The notes under the pieces are model-generated. The model was given only the letters and a program-made list of their open reading frames with translations. It was not told where the DNA came from and did not search any database. From Otis tarda (Eukaryota > Chordata > Aves > Otidiformes > Otididae): a stretch of 64,000 nt of DNA. The stretch spans positions 144,001,190-144,065,189 of the forward strand of contig CM048553.1 of NCBI GenBank assembly GCA_026413225.1, written 5' to 3'. Made by a program: the position numbers and the translations under genes. Of the stretch, positions 12,745 to 25,095 are shown one piece after another; within the stretch, counting starts at the first letter, position 1, and each line of letters begins with the position of its first letter.

Positions 12745-15454
12745 TGCCTTTCTCTAACCCTTTTCTTATTATACTCATTTTAATTGTAAGTTCTCAAGAA
12801 CAGAAATAGTTTCTTGCTGTGTGTGTGAAAATTATATGGTTTGTAGTAAAGCTCTGATCTTGACTGATCCCAGTGACACTAGGATGTGACAAGAAACTAA
12901 CAATCTTGCTTTTATTTGTCTGAGTTTAGTATTTACACTGATTGTGTCTACTGCACTTTTACCTGCAACACCCTGGTGCTTTCTTGGAGGTCTTTCTATA
13001 GGTCTTGGCAGGAACTTTCTCCATTTGCCAGATCTCACTGACTAATGACCCAGGATGTAGGCTGGTGAGAGGACGTAGAGCCAGCATTGCCTAAGCCCCT
13101 TTGGGTACCAGAGCAGTATAACAATATAGCAATTTTGCTCAGGTTAATTTTCACTCTTTTATGCGTATGTCCTGCTTCTGGAACTTGAGTTAGCTTCCCT
13201 GTATTTGGTCTGATTTTCTTCTGAAGTGAATCTCTGAAAAGTCAGGGATTACTGCAAGAAGTGCTTCTGAGCCGAGCTGGGGATAGAAACCAGAGAACAC
13301 TCATAAGGATTCACAGTTCAGAAGTGATTCCACAAGGACAATTGAAGCAAACTTTTATTATTTGAAAATAGCTCTAGGGATGTTAAAATATTAGAAATAA
13401 GATGGTTTGACCTTAGTGCAGTGAAAGTCTTATATTCAATTTTAAGGAACAAGAACTTTTCAAGAAACGTGGTCTGACTGAAGGTATATGCTCTCCTGTG
13501 AATTGATATCATGTTAGGCTGTGGAATGCAGCACATTTCAGTTCAGATAATAGCACTTACATTTTCAAAATGTTTCCCACATAGGGTCTGAGCCAAAGGT
13601 CCTTTGAAGTCAATGACATTTTCCCTTTTTAAAAGTATGTATTATTAACTCTGCAGAACTGAAATCACAGGCAGACCTAAGTGAAATAGTAGGTGTAGAT
13701 TGGAATTAAATCTGTGGTTCCTAACTTTAGTAGAACTCAAAGCCCTTAATTCTAGCTTCATATTACTCCTCCCTGAATAATAACACTTCAAAGAAATTTA
13801 TTTGCAGAGTTTAAGACTGGAACCTCTTGATCTGAAATGCAAACTTTTATTGCATGAGCTGATAATTCAGAATTGCTGCATCTGTGTCACAGACAAATGC
13901 AATCTATTAAATTGTCCACGTCACTAGAGGGTCAAGGGCATGTTTGCAAGGAGAAAAGTGGGTAAAAAGAAGTCTATACCTACCCAAAGGGACTTTTCCC
14001 TGCCCATCTAACCAGGTTGTGGCTGCACCTGGTATGGTGGGGGTCACATATAGAGTGTCTATGGTAGTTTCTTGGTGTACTTCAGAGGTTCCTTTAGTAG
14101 AAAAATTTGTTTTACATCTACACTCGAGGAACCACAAGGTAAGTCCTCAGGTGCAGCACTGGTGTGCTCAAAACGATTTCCTTTCTCACTGGACCAAAAC
14201 TGAAGTTGCGCCTTGCAGAGAAATGTATACAAAAGGAGGAGTGCTCAAGTGGATCTTCAGGTAGTGGAAAAGAAGTTTTTGTCTCTCTTTCTACCTCATT
14301 AATATTTTCTTCTTAAGGATAGCAGTGTACATTTATTTCCTTATTTTGAGTTTTCTAATTATGCCTGATTCTCTAATTAGCTAAACTGTATGTATGAAGT
14401 AGAAGTCCAGAGGGGAATTACAAATTGGAATCATTAAATTTATTTTAGAAGCTTTTTCACAAGAAAAAAAAAAAAGTAAGAGAAAACACTAACTTTGGTT
14501 CAAAGCACAGACAACGTATTTCAGGGCTAAGGAATTATTTATAGTAGCTGCAGAAGCCTGTCCTGAAAGAAATGTAAAAATTTGATATTTGTGAAAAAAA
14601 ATAAAACTTCAAAGGAAACATAAAACCTGTATAACAAGGACTCTGCTTTTGCAGCATTCACAATGTAACTAGCAAGAACTTTTTAATGCAGGAATCTGAT
14701 ATTTTAAATTGAAACCTGACTAAAGCTACTAGGAAAAACCTAACTAAAGCTACCAGTAAAAATAACCATTTTTTTTTCAGAAAATATTTATCTCAAAAGA
14801 ATGACTGCTTATGAAGAAAGTAAGGGATATTTTAATGTGAGGGAATGTTTTGATTTAAATAATTAAATTTATTTTCTTCCACATTGCATAAGCAAACCCA
14901 CAGGCATTTTTGTGACTCATGGATCACAACTTTCATGTTGTGGAAAACAAATCATGCCCCATCTTCTTCCATATCTTGTATAGCTCCAGGTATTACCAAC
15001 TAAAAAACTGTTATTTTTTCACATGTAAGACTTCCAATGGAGTATATTGAAGCTCTTGGAGGTGGCAGCAAAAAAATCCCTGTGGTAGAAACACATGAGC
15101 AAGACTTCATATCTGGTTATGTATCACTATGTTATGACATTTCACTGCGATGGCAAGAAGAGTGTGAAGTCTCACTGTCGTGACACTGACCTGAATACTT
15201 ACTTCCTTTGTAATTAATTGCAGGAAATCAACTTGCATACATGCTCTGTTTCTATATTATCTTACTTGTAACTATTGGAGAATAGACACTCTCTTAAGAG
15301 AACAGGCATTAATTTGTTGCAGAAGTTTAATTTTCTTAGGTTATTTTTGTAGTCTTTATTTAGCACTTCATGTTTCAGTAAGAGCAGAGCTCCAGAAAAG
15401 CAGAGGAGTGAATGCAGATGGATCCATAATAATCCTTTCTCCCAGTTTTGATAC
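12745..15454. other. Unique DNA, no recognised gene
   Basis: No motif-bearing ORF. Around 13585-13622 lies ggtctgagccaaagg followed by cctttgaagtcaatgac, a phrase reminiscent of very old repeats common in reptile and bird genomes. A 99-bp open stretch at 12963-13061 (minus) has an acceptor-like and a donor-like edge. Its reading phase does not fit the other candidate exon at 15455-15662, so it is not called. Confidence 0.5.
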
Positions 15455-15662
15455 CTAACGAAGGAGCAGTGAGAGTAAAGCTTTTGCTCCTGTTGTCTTG
15501 TTGAGGCAGGACTGTAACCGAAGTAGCCATCAAGCCCTCAGCCTTCACGAGGCCAAAATTACTCTTTAAAAGAGGCACATCTTCTGTCCTCATGCAGGAG
15601 CAGTAAGCTGAAACCTGAGAGGTCCTTCCACTTTCTTCTTTAGATATTTCCACAGAGGATAT
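15455..15662 (-). other. Candidate coding exon of an unidentified gene
   Basis: On the minus strand a good acceptor (ctttctttcag) precedes 15662 and a donor (ttag/gtatca) follows 15455. The 208-bp interval stays open in one frame starting in phase 0; the frame runs on to a stop at 15375. The 69 encoded residues look protein-like (rich in S, T, K, E; ends near FTLTAPSL), but I recognise no domain. The entry phase fits the phase-0 end of the candidate exon at 25096-25318. There is no support beyond openness and splice signals, so chance is quite possible. Confidence 0.25.
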
Positions 15663-15664
15663 CT

Positions 15665-16900
15665 GAAAGAAAGATTCTCATCCAGTAGAACCAAATCTTA
15701 AAAGCAGAGCTACCATTTAATCCAGGATCTGGGGAGTAATTCTTACATTACTTGAACACTTTCTTAGAACAAGAAGTGCTGATCCTGATTCAGCTAAATT
15801 GTTAGCAGCTACTAAGAATATACTGATAAATGCTTTGTGCTATGTGTTTAGTTTTCAGTAATACTACTCCTTATTATGATGTTCCTATTGTACTCTTCTC
15901 ATGACATAGTTTCTTCATACCACCATCACAGCAATGCTCATCCAAAAAGACAAATAGAAATCTCCAGACCATTGAATAGGAAAACACGTATCAGGAGGAG
16001 TTTTTTTGTTCAACTATGTGGCCTCTAATTCACTTTATGTGGAGATAATCCTGCCACACGTATCTAACACCTTAGGATATGTTCTTTACATTACAAGTAA
16101 TGCTTATGCCAAGCAGCCAAAACCAGAAAAAGACTTTAATGAAGGACAGTATCAGTTTGCCTGAAGCATATCTCTAATTTGAGTATAACTTGAATAGTCT
16201 TGTGGGAATTCTGCTCGTTTGGATAAAATCTGAATTTGTTTTGCCTGCATAAATATATTGCTTAAAGAAAAATTGCTACATTATATAATATCAAACAGCT
16301 TAACTACTACATCTAATTATATTAAAGACTAAACTACTGGAAGCAATGAGAACACTTCAAATTTGATTATAAACATGAAAGCAAATGGGACGCAGTAAGT
16401 TTAACATAGACTGTGCTGTAAGTACCCTGAAATATCTATGTCCTTGCCATCCTTTCCAATATCAAGCTACATTTTGTAGGTCATTCTGTAAACTGTACTT
16501 GGAAGAAACCTCCCTGGAGGAAATTATCAGAATTGCCTCTAGGAATTGTCACTGCCTTTAGCAGCAGTACTGACCATTTCTGAAAAAGAGTAAATGTGCA
16601 GTCTGATGTTCTTTCCTTCCAAGCTGACGAAGGAAACATTGCCTCAGTTTCCTGCAATTCGTATTGAAATGTTCAGCTCTTCACAAGAAGGATTTGAAAA
16701 TTAGTCATCACAAAATGAAATCTTCAGATCTGAATATTAAACAAAACTATGAAGTAGGCTGAATTTTTCAGTATACTAAGCATTGCACTTGCATGCTGGG
16801 AAGTGCAGCCATCTTCGATTCAGCAGCCGTAGTTACATGGGCAGAAATATCCCCTGCTGTTACAGAGAAGAAAAGCTGGAAGGCTTGCAATACCTGATTG
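15665..16900. other. Unique AT-rich DNA
   Basis: Nothing recognisable on either strand. Short chance ORFs only. Confidence 0.6.
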
Positions 16901-16902
16901 GC

Positions 16903-16930
16903 TTTTAGAAGAGGTATTCCTCTTCTAAAA
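16903..16930. repeat. Perfect 12-bp inverted repeat (hairpin)
   Basis: The arm ttttagaagagg (16903-16914) and its exact reverse complement cctcttctaaaa (16919-16930) are separated by the 4-base loop tatt. It could form a cruciform or RNA hairpin. It is too short for a transposon terminus pair and no function is implied. Confidence 0.85.
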
Positions 16931-16934
16931 AGAG

Positions 16935-17795
16935 GTAATCCAAAGAGAAGCATAATTTAATTTAAAAAAAAATCAACAAATCTTTTATTCTTTTATTTTT
17001 TTCTATTATCTTTTCTCAGAATTTACTCTGCAAAAAAAAGTGGTAAAGGTGTGCAAACACATGATATGTGTAGTAATAGCTGGAACTGGAGCTTGATACA
17101 GGATGATTTACTGTATGTTGACTTTCTGGGAGTGTCCTTCAAAGTTAGAAACAGATGTAGAGAAAACATAACACATAGTATGCAAATGTTCTGCAGTGGA
17201 ATTTGGGGAGAAAAGGCAACAAACAAACATAAATTAAAAGTTAAATACATTTTTTCTTATGTTATTCTCTTATGATCATCCATTCTATATTTTTTTTCTA
17301 GAATTTCTTTACTACTGGCATTTACTGTCATGAAGATTTTACTAAAACTACTTACAAGTTGCATTGGTTCTGTTGTTCTGTTTATGTCTGTGTGTTTTTC
17401 ACAGGCGCTCCCAAGAGTTGTTCATTGAGCACTATGGTCTGTGCGTACCCTGTGCTTTTGCTTTGCTAAGTTTCTGTAGCAGCAGCCTTTCCTTCTTGTA
17501 CAAGGTACGAGATTTTCTGAGAAGCAGTTCCTGGCTTGCTTGTTTTCCTGAAGTTAGTCTCATGATATTACCACACAGCGTGAAGAGCACCTGAGGCCAG
17601 ATTCGGGCTGAGCAGTGATGGAAGCTTCTGCTCCTCCAGGCTCTTGAGCCTCAGCACAGATTTGTGCCCAGGCAGTACGACATAACCAAGCAGGAATTCC
17701 AGTTCCACTGTGGGCCTGTGCTCAAAGCACTGTATAGACAACAACTATTTAGATCACCAACTGTACTGCAATCTATGACTTGTATGCTAGGCTTC
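16935..17795. other. Unique DNA between hairpin and LTR-like block
   Basis: No gene recognised. From about 17581 the composition becomes more balanced than its AT-rich surroundings. This could be a further part of the neighbouring LTR-like element if its true left end is 17581. Confidence 0.45.
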
Positions 17796-17798
17796 ATC

Positions 17799-18500
17799 TG
17801 TCACGTTCCAATTTCGGATGAGAGGAAGGCCCCCTTGCGTTCTAGCCAACCTCAGACGAGTCTGGGAGGCTAGGGGCGGCTAGACCAACCTCACACACAC
17901 CGGAGCGTGGTTTTGTTCGTATTTCTCCGGAACAGAATTAAGACTCAAAATGGAGTCAAGCGCCAGGTAACTTTATTAACCTGACAAGAAGTTCACAAAT
18001 GCAAGAGAAAGGAGAGAAAGAAAGGAAAGAGGGAAAAGAGTTTCAGTTGCAATAGCTACCACCACGGAGCTGCGGCGTCCCGACAGTCCAGTTGACTCGG
18101 TGGGGAAACGTTCTGTCTGATGTTGGTCATTTCTGTCCTTTTATTGTTCGTCTTATCCACGTCACATATTCCAAGAGCGGGTTTGCTTGGCCGCACCCCT
18201 CACCTGGCGGTGATACGCATGCCCAACACCATCTCTGGGCCCCTCTGTCTTTCTGGCCTGGGTCTGGGCACATACGTAGAGGTAAGGCTAAATTTTGCAG
18301 AATCAGCTCTGCATTCAGGTTCGTGGGAAAATAGGAGGAAAAAACAGGAAGCTTCCAGTCCTGTGGCTTGACTGGCTTGCAAGATAAGGGAATCATCTTG
18401 CAGGAAAACAGGAAGACTCCAGTCCTATGGTTTGACTGATGGACCATTGTTTAGGTGATGGTTTGACGCTTCGACAATGTTGAGACAAACATTCGACACA
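17799..18500 (-). mobile_element. LTR-like element, probably solo ERV LTR
   Basis: A block richer in GC and CpG than its flanks. It begins tgtcacg and ends cgacaca, so it has TG...CA ends and roughly inverted TGTC/GACA termini. Read on the minus strand it has LTR order: about 360 bp of U3, an AATAAAAG TATA-like box near 18138, and a poly(A) signal AATAAA at 17972-17977. About 175 bp follow to the terminal CA. Two 35-bp copies (18341-18375 and 18405-18439, about 5 mismatches, 64 bp apart) lie in U3 like an enhancer duplication. No clean target duplication flanks these ends. An alternative span 17581-18508 would have a 5-bp cagcg duplication. Confidence 0.55.
18341..18439 (-). repeat. Imperfect direct repeat inside the LTR-like U3
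   Basis: Two copies of a 35-bp segment, each starting aaaacaggaag, at 18341-18375 and 18405-18439 differ at about five positions. Duplicated U3 segments often carry enhancer sites in retroviral LTRs. That role is inferred here. Confidence 0.75.
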
Positions 18501-18510
18501 GTCTCTCACA

Positions 18511-20400
18511 GCGTCATTTAAAAGTTTATATTTATCACTGCATTTTGGTCTCATTATTTTTAATATAAAGGATCAAATGAAGAAGTGTAACTGTTCTGAC
18601 AGCTCTTTTGGCAGTGACAAATCTGCCATATCAAATGATCTAAACATTTATTTAATTTGTCAGCCTCAATGACAGTAGTCATTGCCAGCTACTTCAGAGA
18701 TAAACTTCTAGAATGTTGTGCACAGGGAGAAATATCTTCCTTGTACTAGAAAAGTAATTTTTTTCAGAGTCTTAAGGATACCGTCTGTACAGGTGAGTTT
18801 GGGGAGCAGGTATAACATTACACTCACTGTGATATCTGAATGTAATTGAGAACTAATACCTTGTAATTATTTATTTTAGATATTGTTTTATTCCTTTAAA
18901 AAGTTCATCAGTGTCTTCTTCCTCTGTTTTGTGACAGTGAGTTTCACAGGCTAATTGTGCACAAAGGAACATGTGCATGTGTACAGTATTTGTATACATT
19001 CTAATAAATATGCCACCTTTGTGTTTCTTTGTTCCTACATTATAAATGTCACTGTTGAATTAACATTGTTTGCCGTGTTAAGTGAATGTGGATTTTTTGC
19101 ACTGTGTTTTGCTTTCTGCCAGATTTTCTTCAACATTGGTCCCTTTGTTATCCAAGCAACTACCAAATTGGGAATTTAACAAAATATTTAATGGCATATA
19201 TTAGTTCTGCATAGAATATCCTAAGAAACCAATTAAGTTCAAACTGGAGCTGTTTAAAAGGTGATATGACACTGTTCTCATGTCATTTCTTTCTCCTAGC
19301 ATGGTGTTCACACTTGGGGAGCTGTTCCTAACTACCACCCATTCATTAGGTAAAAACTTTGTGAAATCATTATCACCACTTATTGTTATTTCTACTTTGC
19401 AGAATATTACCAATTCACTTCAAAATTATGTCTTTTGTCTCATTGTCTAGGTATACTGATCAAAAGGAGAGAATTTACTGAAAAATGAGAGCCTCAAATA
19501 CTTTAGCAGAGCTTTCATGCAAAAATTAGAAAGAATCAAGTTGTTCACCTGCACCAAGAGAACAGAAGTTGGTCTTTGAGCCTTAGACCTCTTTCCATAG
19601 ATGTTATTCTCTATGTTTCTACTGGTGTAGAAAAGCAGTGTAATCATTTACAGCCTTAGAGAGATGAGATTTCTCAAAAGTGGTGTTATTTTGCCAATTC
19701 CATACATAAACCCCAAAATTCAGCCAACTACCCACCCAAGTTCTGAGACCATGTGTATCAGATTGCCTGATACTTGTTAAAATGCTTGTAGAAGAAATGT
19801 TGGTGAGTGTAGAGTTTTATTTCTCCACTTTGCTGTTGGTTTACAGCAGTGGAAAAGCTAACCTGCTCAGCTAACATGAACTGGCCCATCCATTATAGTG
19901 TCACTCTTTCAGCAGACTTGTTACAACAGAGAGGCTTCCTAGGCTTCGGGAAAATCAGTGATCATGAGCCATGTGCAAGGAAATCCCATTAAAAATATCT
20001 GGTGTGAATGCTACTGTAAGTAAGCAGACAGTATGTTGATGCTTATTCGGGTCCAAGCACTTATGTTAAACCCAAAAATAATTCCATGATACTTAAGTAC
20101 TCACAGCAAGAGATTTGACCAAACTATAGATTTGCATGTTATTTCAGTTACTAAACTATGTATCTCTGATATTCGTTCAGCTATTGTAGATACCACCAAA
20201 AATATAAAAGTGAACAGTTTCCACAATAGTGCAAAGCCATCTGTCTCTGTTAAGAACTATCCATCTATTTCTAGCATGAAATAAGTTTCAAAATAATTGA
20301 TTAACTTGTGTAATATAAAATATGACTAAATCAGAAGCATAATTCTGTAAGAAGTGTGTGTGTGTTCCAGAGGGAAGTAATTGCGCAAATGCAATTGAAC
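18511..20400. other. Unique AT-rich DNA
   Basis: No ORF with recognisable content, no repeat identified. Probably intergenic or intronic. Confidence 0.6.
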
Positions 20401-20403
20401 AAT

Positions 20404-21551
20404 TCATAGAATCATAGAATCATAGAATGGTTAGAGTTGGAAGGGACCTTCAAAGGTCATCTAGCCCAACCCCCCTGCAAGGAACAGGGACATCTCCAAC
20501 TAGATCAGGTTGCTCAGAGCCTCATCCAACCTGGCCTTGAACGTTTCCAGGGATGGGGCATCCACCACCTCTCTGAGCAACCTGTTCCAGTGTTCTACAG
20601 CTGGCATTGTAAAAAATTTCTTCCTTATATCTAATCTGAATCTACCTCCCTCTATTTTAAAACCATTACCCCTCATCCTGTCACAACAGGCCCTACTGAA
20701 CAGCCTCTCCCCATCTTTCTTGTAGGCCCCCTTGAGGTACTGGAAGACCACTATAAGGTCTCCCTGGAGCCTCCTCTTCTCCAGGCTGAACAGCCCCAAC
20801 TCTCTCAGCCTGTCCTCATAGGAAAGGTGCTCCAGCCCTCTGATCATCTTCATGGCCCTCCTTTCAACCTTCTCCAGCTGGTCCATGTCCTTCTTATGTT
20901 GGGGGCTCCAGAACGGGACACAGTACTCCAGGTGGGGTCTCACCAGGGCAGAGCAGAGGGGGAGAATCACTTCCCTCGACCTGCTGGCCACGCTCCTCTT
21001 GATGCAGCCCAGGATGTGGTTGGCCTTCTGGGCCGCGAGGGCGCATTGCCTGCTCATGTTAAGTTTCTCATCCACCAGCACTCCCAAGTCCTTCTCCTCA
21101 GGGCTGCTCTCAATCCATTTTCTGCCCAGCCTGTATTTGTGCCTGGGATTGCCATGACCCAGGTGCAGGACCTTGCACTTGGCCTGGTTGAACTTCATGA
21201 GGTTGGCACGGGCCCACCTCTCCAGCCTGTCAAGGTCCCTCTGGATGGCATGCCTCCCTTCCAGCGTGTCAATGGCACCACACAACTTGGTGTCATCGGC
21301 AAACTTGCTGAGGGTGCACTCTATCCCACTGTCCGTGTTGCCGACAAAGATGTTGAACAGGGCCGGGCCCAGCACGGACCCCTGAGGGACGCCACTCGTG
21401 ACCGGTCTCCACATGGACATTGAGCTGTTGACCACCACTCTCTGAGTGCGGCCATCCAACCAACTCCTTATCCACCAAGTGGTCCATCCATCAAACCCAT
21501 GTCTCTGTAGTTTAGAGAGAAGCATGTCGTGCGGGACAGTGTCAAAAGCTT
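20404..21551 (-). mobile_element. CR1 LINE, 5'-truncated, long open RT remnant
   Basis: The left end carries the CR1 3' terminus with repeated tcatagaa units, then the conserved 3' UTR (gttggaagggaccttcaaaggtcatc on the plus strand, 20438 on), followed by ORF2. The element is on the minus strand and is cut off at its 5' side near 21551, inside the palm region of RT. Sequence quality is high: the coding remnant has no stop or frameshift, so this is one of the younger CR1 copies here. Confidence 0.95.
20500..21525 (-). pseudogene. CR1 ORF2 C-terminal remnant (reverse transcriptase)
   Basis: 341 codons on the minus strand, open to the natural stop ending EALSNLI. It covers the later RT blocks: [11 protein letters not shown] (about residues 44-54) and the catalytic FADD box (about 76-79) with FADDTKL intact. 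It then runs through the long C-terminal region ([29 protein letters not shown]) to the end. The endonuclease domain and the first half of RT are missing through 5' truncation, so it cannot work alone. The first residue is just an open codon, not a start site. Long openness implies recent insertion or, less likely, constraint. Confidence 0.9.
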
Positions 21552-21555
21552 TTAT

Positions 21556-22580
21556 TTTCTTCTAAAGCAAAGTACAGCCATAATCTAGTAGCCTAGCTTT
21601 ACTTTGTTTTACTGACTCTACTAACTATTGTATTTCAAAATAAAAGATCATAGGTTGTTATCCCAAATTTCTCTGAAATAAGCTTCTAAACTGGGATACA
21701 CTATTTTCTCCCAGCAGGAATCCATTTGATCTTTGAGTCAGTGAACTTTATATCGACCCTGGAAATACCGAAAATTCATAACACAGTGTATATGAATAAC
21801 TAGAAAGGATATAGAACTCTGTTCACAAATAAATTGGACAAGTAATCATGTTGTTTTTCTTTTCTTGGCATTTATTCCTGCTGAGTTTCCTGTTAAACTT
21901 TAATGGCTTATTAAAGAAACTTCAACATAAAATAAAGTAATAAATATCAACTACTAAAATAAGGTGAACAAAAATGGCAAGAATTTTAAGTTACTTTTTT
22001 TTTCTTAAATATCTATGTCCAACCAAAATTACTTAATGTCTATGCAAAATTTATCTTCAGCTTATAGTATGAAAATAATTATTTCTATTTATTTATTCTA
22101 AAACTGAAAGCAGTATTTGTTACAAGACGATTACTTCAACAAATTAGTTTTCAAAAGATTTGTTTTAACTAAATTGATACATTTACCCCTTCTTTCACAA
22201 AACAGATGCACAGAAATTGGCCTTAAAAAGATTTCATATTTTACTTTTCATCATTTTGTTGTAATTTCCACACTCAGTGTAGTAAATGCTGCACAGTTGC
22301 CCATACCTAATTCAAGCTCTGGCCTTCCAGTTATCTCAAAAACAGTTCAATTATTTTGTCAGGATAGCTACATTAAAGAGTACCTCTGATTTAGAGGTTT
22401 GGAAAATGTTCTTTAAATATTTAATTGAAGACATCTAATTGCAATTTTTATTTAGAAAAGGAAGATGAAGAAATTATCCATAAGAGAAAAAAAACAGAAG
22501 ATAAGGGTCTGTTTTACCCTTTATAGAATGCTATATGTATGTTTGGGATCTTCTTGGTTCCCAGCTTTACCTCTTACAAC
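21556..22580. other. Unique AT-rich DNA between two CR1 copies
   Basis: No recognisable feature; a 90-codon ORF at 22117-22389 has no motif and lies in AT-rich DNA. Confidence 0.6.
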
Positions 22581-22584
22581 CCCC

Positions 22585-23275
22585 AGCCAGGAAAGACTTA
22601 GTGGATGAGAAGCTCAACATGAGCCGACAAAGCACGCTTGCAGCCCAGAAGGCCAACCGCATCCTGGGCTGCATCAAGAAGAGCATGGCCAGAAGGTCGA
22701 GGGAGGTGATTCTCCCCCTCTACTCTGCTCTCGTGAGACCTCACCTGGAGTACTGCGTCCCACTCTGGAGCCCCTAACATAAAAAGGACATGGACCAGCT
22801 GGAGAGGGTCCAGAGGAGGCCTATGAAGATGATAAGAGGGCTGGAGCACCTCTCCTATGAGGACAGGCTGAGAGAGCTAGAGCTGTTCAGCCTGGAGAAG
22901 AGAAGGCTCTCAGGAGACCTTATAGCAGTCTTCCAGTACCTCAAGGGGGCCTACAGGAAAGATGGGGAGAAACTCTTCAGCAGGGCCTGTTGTGAAAGGA
23001 CAAGGGGTAATGGTTTTAAAACAGAGGGAGGTAGATTCAGATTAGATATTAGGAAAATTTTTTTTACGCTGAGGGTGGTAGAATACTGGAACAGGTTGCT
23101 CAGAGAGGTGGTGGATGCCCCATCCCTGGAAACGTTCAAGGCCAGGTTGGATGAGGCTCTGAGCAACCTGATCTAGTTGGAGATGTCCCTGCTTCTTGCA
23201 GGGGGGTTGGACTAGATGACCTTTAAAGGTCCCTTCCAACCCTAACTGTTCTATGATTCTATGGTTCTATGACTC
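22585..23275 (+). mobile_element. CR1 LINE, 5'-truncated
   Basis: Plus-strand CR1 starting in the late RT region (DEKLNMSRQ) and running through the 3' UTR (gggttggactagatgacctttaaagg) to the terminal attctatg-type repeats at about 23250-23272. Shorter than the copy at 20404-21551. The coding part has one in-frame stop. Confidence 0.95.
22607..23176 (+). pseudogene. CR1 ORF2 C-terminal remnant with one stop
   Basis: The frame runs from [10 protein letters not shown] to the natural end EALSNLI, broken only by a taa stop after the WSP box (22775-22777). The reading frame is the same on both sides of the stop. The same codon is also taa in the CR1 at 40696-41875, while the copy at 20500-21525 has caa there. 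The RT catalytic core is absent. A dead remnant. Confidence 0.9.
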
Positions 23276-23279
23276 TCGA

Positions 23280-25090
23280 GTGCCAAAGCTTTGAGGGGCT
23301 TGCAGAGCTGTGCAGGCATATGAACAGGACAGGCATGTGGGGGAATGACTGCTTCACAAGCACTTGATGGGAACCTGCAAAGATGGATAGGATACCTGAA
23401 GGTGCCTAATGCAATGCACATGGGTCCAAGGCAGTTCAACTTCCTCTGTTGCTTGCAGGCTGGGCACAGGTGGAAAACCCCAGCCTGCGGTGGTGCCAGT
23501 GGCCCAGTCCTCCCTGAAGCACTAATGCTCCACACACCATGGAGAAAGTAATGCCTGCTATGGGCTGTCTCTCCCTTACCAGGAGATGCACTGCGCCAAC
23601 CCAAGCAACAACATTAATGGCAATGACCAAACTAGCTAAAGTGATATAGACCTTCACTTGCTGCAATCAATCTCAGATGGAGGAGGGTGAAGACATCCGC
23701 TAATTCACGTCTTAGTGCAAGCAAAGTTTGAATGCACTTCTCTAGTGGCATCCTAGTACTTGTCCGATCATGTCCTCTCATACTTCCTAGCAGATCTCTC
23801 TAAAAAGGAAAGTAGATTGCACCAAAGAGCTATGGTCTATAGTAAGCCATCTTAGGAGACAACACAGATGCTTTAATGGACAGCTGCTTGCCACTAGTTT
23901 ATGCTGACACCAAGTACTGGCATATTCCAGATGTAGGGACAATAAATACTGCTTTACCACCTACTTCTCAGACTGTGCTGGAGCAGAAATACTGGGCATA
24001 CAGAGACCGCTTTCTGCAGTATGCTAAGTACTATTTTCTAAAGTGTATCTGACAGCACAAAAAAAAAAAAAGTTTTCTTAATTTACTGTGCAAATATGTG
24101 TTTTAAGTCACAGATCCTTTGTTTTGTGTTGGTAGGACCATGCAAACCAGCGGTGTTGCAAAGCATGTATTTCAGCCACCCTGGCAGGCTGGAGCTAGTG
24201 GGAGAGAAGCAAGATGTATCTTCTTCTCACTGACGGGACACATCTTGATAAATAAAAAATAAAATAGGTAAAATAGAGATGGCACATCTCAAGAAAAAAA
24301 AACATTTGCATTCATAAACTGAAATTTACCTAATCCAGCTGAACCTAAATAATCAATATCAGATATGCCTTGTTCCAGGGGCCTGATGGGACTGTGCTTG
24401 AAATGAGTTGGTTATCAAGCTATGCTGAAACCAAAATGAGTAAATGTTAAATAATGCTCTAGTTCCTCTTGGCTTGTTTCAGTTACAAATTCCATTTTAA
24501 ACAGTTAAATGATTACAAGCTTTGAAATTAAATTTCAGGATGAATAATTAAACAGCACTCTCCAGCGTCTGAGAAATCACATTCCCTGCTCCAGAAACAC
24601 AGAGAGTAATAGATACAGAAGTAGATCGGTAACACACTTCTGATTAAATTTAGTCTGTGAAGAATGGCTTCTCATATATTACAGTCAACAGTATACTGAA
24701 CTCAGCTGCAGGCTTTATATAATTTAGCTTAATATTAACAAATTATGAGAATAAAAATTCTGCAAGACACATTTACATTTGAAAATTAGGTAAATTTGGC
24801 TACCTCTATGGCAAGTAGCCGAAAGTATAATCATTTAAATTTGAAATGTGTCTTTAGCTGAGATATGTCAATAGGCTGGGGATTTTTCTTTGACTGCCAA
24901 GTTGAAAAACTCATTAGAAAAAAAATGTTTACATGTTTGATTTATATAAAAGAGTTGTTTCAGCTTAGGAGAATCTTTCTTTTCTTCCTGGCAAAATTCA
25001 AACCATTTACTCATGGAAGTTTAAATAAAAGCAGAAGAAAAGTGTAAATCAAGAGTTACCTTTCCATCTGTTCCCCTTTACGTCACCTCT
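23280..25090. other. Unique DNA, no gene recognised
   Basis: 23280-23700 is more GC-balanced and holds small overlapping ORFs on both strands, none with a motif. An A-run lies at 24058-24071. Nothing else identified. Confidence 0.5.
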
Positions 25091-25095
25091 TTCAC

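Noticed and set aside
12963..13061. 99-bp open stretch with splice-like edges on the minus strand
   Set aside because: Its only open frame is out of phase with the neighbouring candidate exon 15455-15662, and it is short enough to be chance.
20827..21423. 198-codon plus-strand ORF
   Set aside because: Antisense shadow of the CR1 reverse transcriptase on the minus strand.
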